A stretch of 64,000 nt of DNA from positions 48,300,441 to 48,364,440 of the forward strand of contig OZ026833.1 of assembly GCA_964023205.1 (NCBI GenBank). Direction: 5' to 3'. The notes beneath the pieces were generated by a model. It was not told where the DNA came from and did not search any database. It was given only the letters and a program-made list of their open reading frames with translations. Below are positions 1 through 11,900 of the stretch, piece after piece (the stretch's first letter is position 1; every line of letters starts with the position of its first letter). This DNA is from Lutraria lutraria. Taxonomy: Eukaryota; Mollusca; Bivalvia; Venerida; Mactridae. The position numbers were made by a program, and so were the translations under genes.

Positions 1-463
1 TTTGCCAACAATAAACCACGAACAGGTTATTACACAGTATGTTTGTCATTTGTGTAAAATACGGCGATGTTTCGTTATCATCATGAAAACTTGTTACGTG
101 ATCCTACATGTCGATGCTTGTGGTAATGGTTCGTCCAGTTAATGAAAGTCTCGTCTGTAGAGCGGCAAAACAAGTTTATTTTTGTTAAATACAAATAGAT
201 TGATTCAATCAATGCATGAAAGTCAAAGCTATCAGAATAAACAACTTTCCAGAATTTTGTGTTGAGTATGAGTTTATTTAGGGTATATCTACTTACTTTG
301 GTTTTGTTTTATTCATGAAACCTAAAAATAAACAAAAACATAATTAGCATTAGCATTAAATACCTAATAGAACACTGAAAAGGTTTGAAGAGGAATTTAA
401 ATTTGTGCAAATGTCACGTTATTTGTATGAATTTAAACAAGAAATATGCTACACGAGTATTAC
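1..463. other. Non-coding flank; no gene seen
   Basis: This stretch lies 3' of the transmembrane exon of the EGF receptor gene and should hold its cytoplasmic-tail exons or 3' UTR. I could not find an exon with a matching phase-1 acceptor, so the tail is either here without recognisable motifs or beyond the window edge. No repeat or RNA gene was recognised. Confidence 0.4.
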
Positions 464-3400
464 CAAAATCTTGGCATTTCCAATGTGATCTCACAGAAAT
501 AAAGACAGAATACACAATCAACACTGCGATAATAGTTCCCAACACACCACCCATGACTGTATTGATTTGGTTACAGACTGCCTTCTCTGTAACAATATAA
601 AAGTATGTCACTTGTAAAAGACAAATAGACAATTACATTATCGTCGAAACAAAGACAAATAGAAACAATAGTTTTTACGTTAGTATGTACTTAATATATT
701 CAAAACTTTCAACACGACATAAATGTGAACACTTAGGGTACGTATTATCTAATTTATCATACCCTTGCATCTGAACAGATATTAATTTTGTTAGAATAGT
801 GTGGTCTAAGGTTTTATATGGTCATTCTAGTTTATAAATCACAGTACAAAAGAAGAAAGACTTACTACAGGCAACATGGTCGCACGTGTCACCATGCCAA
901 CCTTTTTTACAACCATCGTCACATTTCCCGCTAACAGGATTACATGTGTTGTATAGACAGTTTTCACTACAAGTGTTAATACACAGATACCCATACGTAC
1001 CAGCAGTACACACTGTGAATATAAAAATAAATACAAGAGCGCCGCAAGCGGTGCGAACGCTCGTCTGTTCAACGCCTCAGTGGGATCTATCCACTTACAA
1101 ATTTCATGCTGCAACCTTTGATAGTTTTTGAGTTATGAGCCACATAAAGTCCCACTAGCTTTTTGCTATAAGAAATATATGCAAAAAAAATAATAGCTGA
1201 TATTATCCCTAGATAATAATTACCGACGAAACGAGCCCTTTTTCTTCTTAAAACACTTCATTTCGCTGTGAATGTACAGTACAACCTCTCCAAAGCAACA
1301 TCCTTTGGGAGTATCAATAGTATGTTCTTGTTCAGAGGTTGTTGCTCTAGAGAGGTCAAACCAATGATTAAATCGTGCAGTGCGATAAATCATGCTGTTG
1401 TTGAAGACAACAACAACATGTATTTTCCCTCTGCACGTTTTTTCTATTAAATTAACCATTCTAGAGCAACAACCTCTCAACAATAATATAATTTTACTAC
1501 TCCCAAAGGATGCTGCTTTGGAGAGGTTGTACTGTAGGATATTCACAATCTCTAGTTAACGGTATAACCAGAAAGGAATAAAGGTTTATCTAAGACATTT
1601 CATTATGACATACCATCCTCACATCTGTCTCCCTGCCAACCATCTTTACAACCACCATTACAAGTTCCGTTACTATGGTTACATTTGTAATGTCTACAAT
1701 ACTTGCTACATTCACGGCTACATTGCTCTCCATACTTGCCACATGGACACACTGTCAATGTAATAATGTACATTATACTAATACAATGTACATTGTATAT
1801 CAAATTATTCAAGTTTGAACATTTCATATACATTAATACAATAATTATCATATTGTGTCGAACTGGAAATTTTAGTAATATGCTTAATCACCATATTTAT
1901 TTACGTACCGAATTTCTACAGAATATCATGATATTACCATATTGACCTCGGCGTATGGTATTTGGCCGGTGAATATCACATCATACTTAATGGCTCACAA
2001 GTCAATAACTGTTTCATTATATGAAATGTCTTAGATTTAAAACCATTGCGGACAACATTTTGATTCATATCGAATTTTGATGTATTATTTGATAAACAGA
2101 AATGTATATATGAACATATCACAAATAACGACTTATAATTCCGATTGATGAATATTAACCTAGTTCTATTTTTAGATTGGGAAATTCCGAAATTTCCATT
2201 AAATATCAAGTTACGTCGTTTTGGACCAGGCTTTAAACCAATCAAAATATGTTTATTATATCGTATAATGATATTGGATAACAGAGCATTTGTATTAGTT
2301 TATATGAAAATATATCATATTTTATTGATACAATTAATATCTTTAAAATATATAATTTTATGTGAAATAAATGTGTTGAAATTATACTGTGTAAGAAACA
2401 TTTCACTTTGACAATACAAGAAATCATTTACCAAACCGACATTGGTAACCTTGCCAACCGTCTTTACATCCTCCATCACAATTACCTGTCACGTGATTAC
2501 ATGTGTTATCTTTACATTGACTGTTACAGGTCAATGCACATTCGTATCCATAGTGACCAAATGGACATTCTGTGGGGTAATAAAACACAAAGTACAGTAC
2601 AAGACGTGATTTTCAACCTATCAATGAGATATAAATACATATACATGTACAGCACAACCTCTTAAAAGCTGAGATGCTGTTGCTCTAGATGGCTGGAATT
2701 ATAATTAAATCGTGTTGTGGGGAAAACATGATGTTGTTGAACGGAGGATGTTGCTTATGGGAGGGTCACTCTGAATAGGTTGTACTGTATATTGTAACAA
2801 ATGTTATCTGTGGTACAATAGAATATTTGTAAAATACGTAAGCATCAATAAGATATAAATACATGTTTATCATAAGAAATGTTACCTGAAGGGCATTTTG
2901 GGAGTCTCAGACATATTATATATTTCTAGTCTTGAAGAGAACTGATACTACAAACTTCACAAAGATACCATGCACATTTGTATATATGGTTAATATGTAA
3001 TAAACATTGTATAGAAATGTTGATACATTGTGTCTTGATTCTTGCTAGTAAACAAAGATTTTGGATTTATTATTCATTACAAACTATTCCACGTCTTCTC
3101 TGTTATTTGTACATAAAAATAGCAACGCACCATTTTCACACATTTCACCTTGCCAACCTATTGTACAACCATAGATGCAGCTTCCATTTACATGATTACA
3201 ATCCGTAAACATACAGTTCTCACTGCAATCGATACCACATTGATCACCATATGTATAATATGAACAACCTGAAAATTAGATTTACCACCAACTTCCAAAT
3301 GGTGCGGAGGTTAATGACTTAAATAAATGATTATATATTAAATACCGTAATTGTAGACCAATATGAAAAATTTAATGCGTGATAAACCAAATTCCCTTAA

Positions 3401-6400
3401 GGTCAACCATTTCATACATAGAAGTATACATGTCCGCGTCCAAGCCAATGCGATCAAAATTAATCATCAGTCAAACTACGTTAATGGATAAATTCACTAT
3501 GATTCCGCTTTGTACGCCTGTAGCCAATATGGCAATATCTACATAAGATATATCTGTAAATCAATGTAATGAGCCCTAATACTCCTAGTACGGAATACAA
3601 TATTGTGATTAAAACACGAAAATTGTAATGTTACTGCCTACTTAACAGTGATTTATACCCTTTTTATATGTTTTATTATATCTCAGACTCATACTATACA
3701 AAATACGTACTTGTGTCGCACATGTCACCACGCCAACCTTCTGTACAACCTAGTTCACATTTTCCGTTTACATTATCACATTTTTTCTCCTTGCAGTTTT
3801 CACATTCCTTTACACAATTGGATCCATATTTACCACTCGGACATTCTGTGAACAGAGATCAACACAGACTCGGTGGAAGGCCTTCCTGGTCACCATTACA
3901 GTACAACCTCTCCATAGCAGCCATCTTTTAAGCAGCTGCCTCCCTTCAACAATAGCGTGTTTTCCCAATGTATGATTTAACCATTAATTTAACCTCTCTT
4001 GAGCAGCAACTTCTCAAAAACGACGTACTTTTGCTTCTTCCAAAGGGTGTTGCTTTGAAGAGATTGTACTGTATATTCTATTCATAATCCAGAGATCACA
4101 GCATCTTTATTTGTTTATTGATGCTCTTTTAAGCGGATGTATTCCTTGTAAATTGAGCTGTGTGTAGCAATTTATCGAGGAAACCTAATTGTACAGTAAA
4201 AGGAGGAAATCTGTTGAAAATCCAAATACATTTCGCTATGGAGAAGGAATGAATCAGGACTTTGTAAGACAGGCTTCCCTTACCATATGTAACTCTATGT
4301 AATCACTCCGTAGACAATGTTAAGACACACTTATTTCAGTATATTTTATTACTGTAATATCAATAAATAGCATTAGCGAAACAAGTAACATACGTCGACT
4401 AAAAATAACAGAATTAAGATGAGTATCAGTCACATTATTTTACAATGAATTAAGACAAGAATAATGTGCAAAGTTAAAGATATCGGAACAAATTTAAGAC
4501 TAGGACTAGTCGAAAACGGAAGGGAATGAATATATATTATGTTAATCTTAAAGGAAAAATCGTAATACTTTACGAACCATATTCGCATCGGTCACCATGC
4601 CAACCGTCATTACAACTTTTTATACATTTTCCATCAGTATTATTACACTTCAAATCGATGCAATTATCACTGCATGCTTGTTCACATCTCAATCCGTATT
4701 TACCAGAAGGACACTCTGAAATATATTCCAGGAAACAGTCTAAAGAGAGTAAATAACAATTGGGAATTTTAGACTACAGTATATTGATACATGTATATAT
4801 TAACAACATGTCACTTTTGTTGTTATTTGTGACACAACCCCAGTTTCCCAGACATCCTCATTATATTCTGATATTGTTCATCGGCCATTTTTGTTAAGGG
4901 AATGAGGCGCTCTATTATGTATAAATGCTGGTTCTTTGTCACGTGGACATAGCGATTTATATCATAATTGTTTAATTTTCAAAAACATTTGTTACATGTG
5001 TTAATATACTAGTATATACTTAGTCTTAGGATAACTGATTATACAAACTACACAAAGGTACCATGAACATTTGTATATATTGTTAATAGGTAATTAACAC
5101 AGTAGTGAAATGTGGATAAAATATTTCTTGCTTCTTGCTAGTGCACAAAGATTTTGGATTTATTATTCATTACAAACTATTCCACGTCTTCTCTCTTATT
5201 TGTACATAAAAATAACATCGCACCATTTTCACATATTTCACCTTGCCAACCATTTTTACAACCAGAGTAACAGCTTCTATTTACATGATAACATTGGGTA
5301 TATCGACAGTTCTTATTGCATTTACTCCTTCTATTCTGTTATAGGTGATGATAATTTACAATTACAGGTAAACCACGTGTGTGAAATCAAAGCAAGTCGA
5401 GTGAAATTCTGAGTATTGTCCCCTACTATTGAAGCATTGCTCTCCTGTATATCCATCCTGGCATCCATTGGGACATTCACCAGTTGCGTTATCACAAGTT
5501 TGGTTGTTCAAGCAATTCCCACACTTTCTACACCTGTAGTATCTCCAATATGAACCCTCCTCACACTCAATACCATGGCTTAAATCTGAAGTATGGTTAA
5601 TTAAATGTTTCAAAATAAATAAATCATTGAAAACATTGAGTTTTACACCTGTGTTCAACAGTAATTGAAATATATATCGGCATGCAGTTAGCCTGACCAG
5701 TTTTCCTGGATTCTGTACCATTTCTGATCTTGATCTCCGCGAACAACTTCTGACAATAACTTATCCATATGAATATAGCGCTTTACAACCAGAATTGTTG
5801 CAGAGAACGTGTGGTGTTCATAGGGCTTGGACTCATGACCTTGTGATCCGTAGATGTTCTGTCTGTTGAGCTAAGCACACGGGCTATTTGAGGGAATGAG
5901 ACACAATATTTCACAGCATTTCACGCTGATCTGATTTTGTTTTGAATACCAATGGAATTAATAAAGAACTGTATTTTCATTAGCGAATCTTCATTACATG
6001 GTATAAGATATGATACACAACAGTATAGCTCTTTGTTTGTTTTATCGGGTTTTACGCCATTTTCAACATCATTTCAGTCATATCGTGATGGGCAGTTATC
6101 CTAATCAGCTTTCCTGGATTTCATTTAGGCCTCAACCAGTACTAACCACATTCTATCCGTAAGCTTAAGCTACCCCACATAATTTAGAGGTGGAGGACAA
6201 TTTAACATAGGATGTAATATCTTGAGTTAAATTTGTTACAGACAGTGTGAGCCTCGCCCGGATATCTAACTCACAACCTCTCAATCAAGCGCTCTAACCA
6301 CTGAGCTAATCGGGCGGGCTCTCTACGTTGTGACGCGAATCAGTTTTGTATGTAGAGCTATACTGAAGCCCGCCCGGCTAGCTCAGTGGTTAGAGCGTTT

Positions 6401-6514
6401 TGTTAATGATCGAGAGGTTGTGAGTAGATTAAATGTTGTTATAAAATTGTTCTGAAAATGAACCCACCTACCTGCGAACTGCCAAAAGCAGAGAAGTACA
6501 ACAAAAATATACAT
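464..6514 (-). CDS. Single-pass receptor with seven EGF-like modules (MEGF/SCARF-like), 3' end missing
   Basis: I see nine exons: 6472-6514, 5427-5585, 4578-4715, 3711-3845, 3131-3268, 2432-2569, 1614-1751, 866-1012 and 464-586. The frame is open through all of them (386 codons) and every junction is phase 1. Exon 1 encodes a signal peptide (MYIFVVLLCFWQFA) and ends at CAG|GTAGGT. Exons 2-8 each encode one eight-cysteine module of the pattern CPxGxYGxxC...C..CNxxxGxC..GCxxGWxGxxC. Exon 9 encodes VCNQINTVMGG, then a hydrophobic helix (VLGTIIAVLIVYSVF) and a basic stop-transfer segment. Family knowledge: MEGF10/CED-1/scavenger receptor F proteins bind apoptotic cells or microbes through such modules, and bivalves have many of them. 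A role in recognition is inferred. The cytoplasmic tail is not found, so signalling motifs cannot be judged. The exact orthologue is unknown; extra exons beyond 464 are expected. Confidence 0.88.
1275..1536. mobile_element. MITE family A, full copy
   Basis: The ends are TACAGTACAACCTCTCC and its inverse GGAGAGGTTGTACTGTA. The inner arms also mirror each other (CAAAGCA...CCTTTGGGAGTA). There is no coding capacity. This copy has a nearly complete foldback structure and sits between two EGF exons. Confidence 0.75.
2648..2789. mobile_element. MITE family A, diverged copy
   Basis: It begins TACAGCACAACCTCT and ends AGGTTGTACTGTA. The inner GTTGCTCTAGA and TGATGTTGTTGAA blocks are shared with the other copies. 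It is shorter than most of them. Confidence 0.65.
3897..4073. mobile_element. MITE family A copy
   Basis: It runs from TACAGTACAACCTCTCC to AGATTGTACTGTA. The inner block CCTCCCTTCAACAATAG...TGATTTAACCATTAATTTAACC is shared with the copy at 6.9 kb. Confidence 0.72.
5224..5335 (-). pseudogene. Dead duplicated EGF exon inside the receptor gene
   Basis: The minus strand reads as the second half of an EGF module (cysteine spacing with GCKNGWQGEICEN, then a GTGCG donor). It resembles the live exon at 3131-3268, including the adjoining intron. The N-terminal CPxGxYGxxC half is missing. An in-frame TAA lies upstream, and the only acceptor (ATAACAG|AATAG) would create a stop when joined in phase 1. 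I therefore read it as a truncated copy skipped in splicing. It could instead be an alternative exon if an acceptor I missed is used. Confidence 0.65.
5641..5884 (-). mobile_element. tRNA-headed SINE, decayed copy
   Basis: The body carries the conserved CCTGACCAGTTTTCCTGGATTCTGTACC block and a decayed tRNA-like head near 5.87 kb (GAGCTAAGC...CGGGC on the plus strand). It lies in intron 1 of the EGF receptor gene. It resembles the bivalve RUDI/V-SINE type; this is from memory and unverified. Confidence 0.55.
6031..6319 (-). mobile_element. tRNA-headed SINE, well-preserved copy
   Basis: Read on the minus strand, it opens with a tRNA-like head (GCCCGCCCGATTAGCTCAG, box B around GTGAGTTAG). The body has GAGGTGGAGGAC..., ..GGTTAGGATAACTG-like blocks, and the tail reads GGCGTAAAACCCGATAAAAC. 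The body is shared with the copies at 5.6, 7.2, 12.1, 57.1 and 63.7 kb. Confidence 0.75.
6368..6424 (+). mobile_element. Orphan SINE tRNA-like head
   Basis: GCCCGCCCGGCTAGCTCAG begins a tRNA-like segment matching the head of the SINE just upstream, but in the opposite direction. The body is missing. The two heads are divergently arranged about 50 bp apart, immediately before the signal-peptide exon of the EGF receptor gene. Confidence 0.6.
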
Positions 6515-6926
6515 TTTTACGTATCCTTTTAACTAATGATAAGACACCACCATGGTTTAGTCTACTTCAACAACAACAACAAATCTATTTGTTCAAAATC
6601 ATTTTCAGATCGTGTAAGTCATTATCGCGGTATGATATAATACTTAAAAAACAATCATGAAGTACTTTAAGAGTAAAAACTTTTATCATGACATAACTAA
6701 TCGAAATAGGAGACTGAAAACTACATGTTTCTAAGTAGTATTATCGTCAGTACATGAGTCTAAATCGTTTATCCTAGTACATGTAGTTTAAAGGCTAATA
6801 CTTTATTATTTAAAATCTTGAATTTTAAGGCTAGTATCAGAACCAGTCATTTAAGGGTTACAATACAAACTCTATACATGTAATACTAGTAGTATAGCAC
6901 AGTACAGTAGTCAACTGTTTTTTAAT

Positions 6927-7103
6927 TACAGTACAACCTCTCCAGATCGGACCTCTCTTGAGCAACAACCTCCCTTCAACAACAGCCTGTTTTCTCAATC
7001 TATGATTTAACTATTAATTTAACCTCTGTAGTACATCAACCTCTCAATAACAACATGATTTTGCTAGACCCAAAGGGTGTCGCTTTGGAGAGGTTGCACT
7101 GTA
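6927..7103. mobile_element. MITE family A copy
   Basis: It runs from TACAGTACAACCTCTCC to GGAGAGGTTGCACTGTA. The inner arrangement matches the copy at 3.9 kb, so the two share a subfamily. Confidence 0.75.
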
Positions 7104-7220
7104 TGACACAGTATAGTACAGCAGTAAACTGTTTTTAAATTACTCTCAATGATGCTAATCAGTAACATTATGTCTCGGTGGAACTTTAGACAACAAAAGA
7201 TTGAATCTGCAACATTTTGT

Positions 7221-7425
7221 ATTTGTTTGTATATTTGATATTACGCCCCTTTTCAACAGTCAGAGTTATATATGAGGCAGACAGTTCACCTAACTATCAT
7301 TTCTGGGAAGAACCAGTACTAGACTCCCATCCTCCGTAAGCAACTGCCTACTCGAACCCACGACCCTCTACAGTGAGAGGTTACTGTGATTTGAAGACCT
7401 TAATCACTCGACCACGGAGGCAGGT
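7221..7425 (-). mobile_element. tRNA-headed SINE copy
   Basis: The tail lies at the left (ATTACGCCCCTTTTCAACAG on the plus strand), with the body block GAACCAGTACTAGAC. A diverged tRNA-like head is at the right (ACTCGACCACGGAGGCAGG). Its head differs from the 6.1 kb copy, suggesting a different tRNA source or recombination. Confidence 0.6.
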
Positions 7426-7995
7426 CCAGCATATTGTGAGGCCAGAAAATGATGATTTCTGAAAGTCATGTTTCCAGTTATTTAACCAAGAAAAGTAGGC
7501 CGCAGGTGGGTTAAAAACTTTTCTATTTTTCTGAACTCACCAGTCATACTAGGCAGGTACAATTCATCCTCAAATGTTTCCTACTTTGGATTTTGCAGTA
7601 AAAAAAGTTATGATCAAGCTAATAAATAGGGTCACCAGAAAAACAATAATTTCTTATTCTGGCCTAAGCTGACTTGAGATCTATATGCGTTTTCTGATCA
7701 ACTTATTTGTTGCATGATATACAGCTTCATCATTTCTATTAATATCACTAGGTTTGTATAACCCTACTTACCTCAGAGCTAACTAAGTCTTCATCACAAC
7801 CACTAAACTCTTAAACCTAAGTGGAACTAATTCAAAATTTGAATGGCATTTGACAATACTTGTGTTCAATTATCAAAATACACGACTTTTAGCAGAACTT
7901 TCATCAAAATTTTATGTTAAAGTATGTCATATCATTTTTATGGACAAAACATGCAGTTTTACAAGCACTTCCTAAAAAAACATGTTTACTATCAA

Positions 7996-8082
7996 TATAA
8001 CCTCTCTAGAGCAACAGCCTCTCAAAAACAACATAATTTTGCTACTCCAAATTGGTGTTGCTTTTGAGAGGTTGTACTGTAT
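7996..8082. mobile_element. MITE family A, half copy
   Basis: Only the right half is present: CCTCTCTAGAGCAACAGCC through GAGAGGTTGTACTGTA. The left terminus was not found. Confidence 0.6.
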
Positions 8083-8929
8083 ATGGGTGCTAATACTATC
8101 TATCCCTTAAAGTTATGTTGTTTCATTTCCAAAGTAGAGTTGACCTTAAGTATCAACAAACAACATGATTCAGTTTATGATTTTAATATACATATAAATT
8201 TTACAGATATTTTAGATCATCACCAACAATCTGTTCCATATTTTTTATAATTATAATAGATATACATGTATAATACAGAGAGATTACCTAAAACACAAGG
8301 ACGGAATAGAGTCACTACAGCTGGCAGAAAAAATGTACATTTCAACTACATGGGTGATTTATTTTTTTAGGAAATTTGTAAAAAAAGACAAGACATCATA
8401 AGAGTTTTTTATCATTGAAGACGATATCTTGAGGTTCAGACATAACAAGACAGTAATGATAAATGGTTATCACAGATATTTGATTATTCAATTAATAGCT
8501 ATACATGAATGCTGGGTAATATATTCTACAGTAATATTTAACCCAGTACAACTTTTTATATACACAGATAATAACCTACAAATAAAGCATAGTCATGTAA
8601 TACAATCAGTAAATCAAAGCACTGTAAATAAACTGTTCACTCGTGAATGTTCTATGCATATAAAATATCCACTGTATATAATAAATTATAAATTTAAAAT
8701 GCACAATTTACCAGATCTACATTGTTTGGACACATTAAATAGTTTCTGATCATATAATAAGTAAATGAAAGCATGGTTCATGAACTTATAGTACACAAAT
8801 GATGAAGACCAACACTCAAGTGCCATAAAACCATCTAAATACACATAGTCCTCATACTAAGTATAATACAAATATTTCTAGGATATTCTTGATTTTGTCA
8901 TGTAATGTTTAATATTTAGTGATCACATG

Positions 8930-11900
8930 TCATCTATCTTCTATAAAGTCATCAATTTCTCCTTTTCTTCTCACTGATCCATTCATTGAACCGTGACTGG
9001 CTACAAGATCTGTAATGTGAAGGTCATCAGGGTGGCTCCTGTAACAAAAACATAAACTGTACATAAATCATAGATATATCATACATTAGACATACTTAAG
9101 TCATATGTAAAACATATATTAACCTTGCATGAATCATAAATAAACATACATAAACTATACTAAAAACATACACAAAACATATATTAATCAAATATAAATT
9201 ATAAATAAATCTTGCATAATATGAACTGTACATAAATCCATGCATCAATCATACAAAAACATACTTGTATCACACATGAATGATACATTAAGCTTGAATA
9301 TAATTTACATAAATCAAGCATAAATCATACAAAAAAATATGAAAATCATGCATGAATGATATATATGAACATTAAACATGAATACAATTTATATAAATCA
9401 TACATAAATCAATGAAATTTCTCTATAAGTGACATCAAAAACAAACAGAGACTGATTCTTCAGTTAGCTGGATTTTGCCTATAAAGCAGGCTGTATTGAA
9501 AAATATAGTCTAATGTTGAAATCAACATGAAATATTGCGTATTCGTTGAAAAAGTATTGAGATAAGATTTTAAAAAGTCAGACAGTTGGCTTGTATTTTA
9601 ATGATTGTAATTAAGTTATATGGAAAACTTCCTTGTCTGTAATGTCAAATCTCAAGTCTCTGACATCAACATCTATATTTAACATTTCAAGTATAGTACT
9701 TATGCCATGTCATGTGTAGATTTCAACAGAGTGATGAAGATTTCTCTTGCACTTGAAGGTCAATTTACAGTCTTAATTACTTTATGTTTCTATCCTATGC
9801 TAAACAAACAAATAGATAAAATCTTTTTTTATACACAAATTTTCATTTTATATCAATTTTGAGAAATATAAAAGCTGCATACAGTTTATAATTAAAAAGA
9901 ACAATGGATTCAGATCAGTGTAAATTTTCAGTATGTCAGAATGCCATACTGTACAGGTAGTGTTATAAAACTTAAAATAAAAAGCCAGAGAACAACAAAA
10001 ATATTTGAATACACACAACATAGAAGTTGAATTGGCTTTAATTTGGCATTAAGCATTAAAAATACTGCAGTCATAAAGTAATACCACAACAATACAGTCA
10101 ACTTCTACGTATTAAATAAAAACTACAGTATATTAATAGTATTAAATACTAAATATAGCAATGGAAGAGAACCATTACAATGAGGATAATGATAATAAAG
10201 GCTTTCTTAGACCAGGATTCACCTATGACAGAAACCTATCTACCGTGTAGAGCATGAATATCATATACCTGTGGCTTGATAGACAAACAAATACATTAGT
10301 CCTTCAGTAGACAAAGTATGTACTCCTATATTATAAGACAGCTAGATAACAGTATTTATCTTCATAATAACATTACAGTAACTATTACACACAAACCATG
10401 AAGAAAGTTTACTACAAACAAATACAATCATTCTAAATCCAAAACCAGACTTCAGAACGAAAATATGCGAATCATACTTGTTCATTAAGCAGACATGCTT
10501 TTTGATGATGAAATATGATTTATCAGCATTGCTTCCTAATGGAAGAAACTTAAAATCTGTTCAATCAAGTTCAGAGTAAGACACTATACGTAGTAAAACA
10601 AGACAGTATATAACATGCTCAGACATGATTTCATTTATAACAGTACGTTTTCATGCAGGCATATTGTGTCATATAAACTAAAAGGAGAGCTACTAAAAAA
10701 GTGAAACTTCCTCTAATAAAAAATATTTGGTAGTTTTAAAAGACACAAATAACAAATTTGTAATACATAAAAGTAAAATTAAGTATACAATAATTAGTGA
10801 CACAAACACACAATTATATTATCCTCTAATATTCTATTAACTTTAAAAACTGTACCACATAATATTTAGAAAATTGCAAAGATATCAAATAACTTGTAAT
10901 TTCTGTCAAACCATTGTTAGTATCCACCTTTGAATAGAGGCTTCCCTGTGAATAAAGGCCATTATTTGAAAAACTGGCACTGATTATTAAGAACAAAATG
11001 ACCTCTGAATAAAGGGTACCTGATAATGAAGGCCACAACATGTTTTTCACAAGGGTGACCTTTGTTCACAGGTTTCACTGTATAGTCCCTTGAATGCCAT
11101 TCTAATGTAACACATACACAGAAAATTCAACAAATTTTGGGACGTAGATTACAATCATTATTCCTGATTATGTAAAAGCTACAGAGAAATTACTGGAATA
11201 TCACACACAGAAAAACTAAACCAAAGTGTTAAAATACAGAATACAAACATTCTCTACAAATATATAATCTTACAAACCTCTCTATAGATTTAGCTATATA
11301 TAAAATCAGAATGGAAGATTCATTTATTATCATATAATTATTATTAATCAAAGTACTAAAAGTACTCATGGAAACTGAACTTAACATAGACTTGGACTGC
11401 AACATGGAACGGGGACTACATGTAGTTTAACAATGGTATAGAGGATGTAGATAACATAATACTTTGATCGGCATAAAAATTCATGAACGCCAAGCGAGAG
11501 ACGGTTATAGAAAGCTGGACTATCATTCAGCTTCCACAACTATATTAGACTTTGTATCATGGTTCAGCACAATACATTAATATTATAACAGATTATACAG
11601 CAACAATTCTTTTATAATTGTAAGAATTATCCGCAGAAACTTTAAGCACAGATTTCATAAGATTGCTTCCTTTCTTAAAAAGAGTAAAGTTTCTATAAGT
11701 ACAAGCTTACCATACAGAAATGAATATACATGATATAAAACATACACAATTAAATCTGTGTTAGCGGCCACCTCTGAATAAAGATCACCCTGTGTATCTA
11801 AAACCCTCATTGATTATCTAGAACAAAATGACCTCTAAGTAAAGGTCACCTAACAACAGAGGCCACATTTTGTCTTTCCCAAGGGTAGCCTTTGTTTATA

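Larger units (their letters stand above)
6515..8929. other. Intergenic region with repeats only
   Basis: This lies between the 5' end of the EGF receptor gene and the 3' end of SCLT1. I see one SINE and two MITE family A copies (listed separately). The interval 8.1-8.9 kb should be the SCLT1 3' UTR; a minus-strand AATAAA is readable near 8348-8353. The 106-codon open frame at 8429-8749 has no recognisable domain and looks like chance. Confidence 0.5.

Noticed and set aside
1603..1613. Open frame running past the EGF6 exon donor
   Set aside because: GAGGATG|GTATGTC is a good donor, and cutting there gives the same 138-nt phase 1-1 exon as the neighbours.
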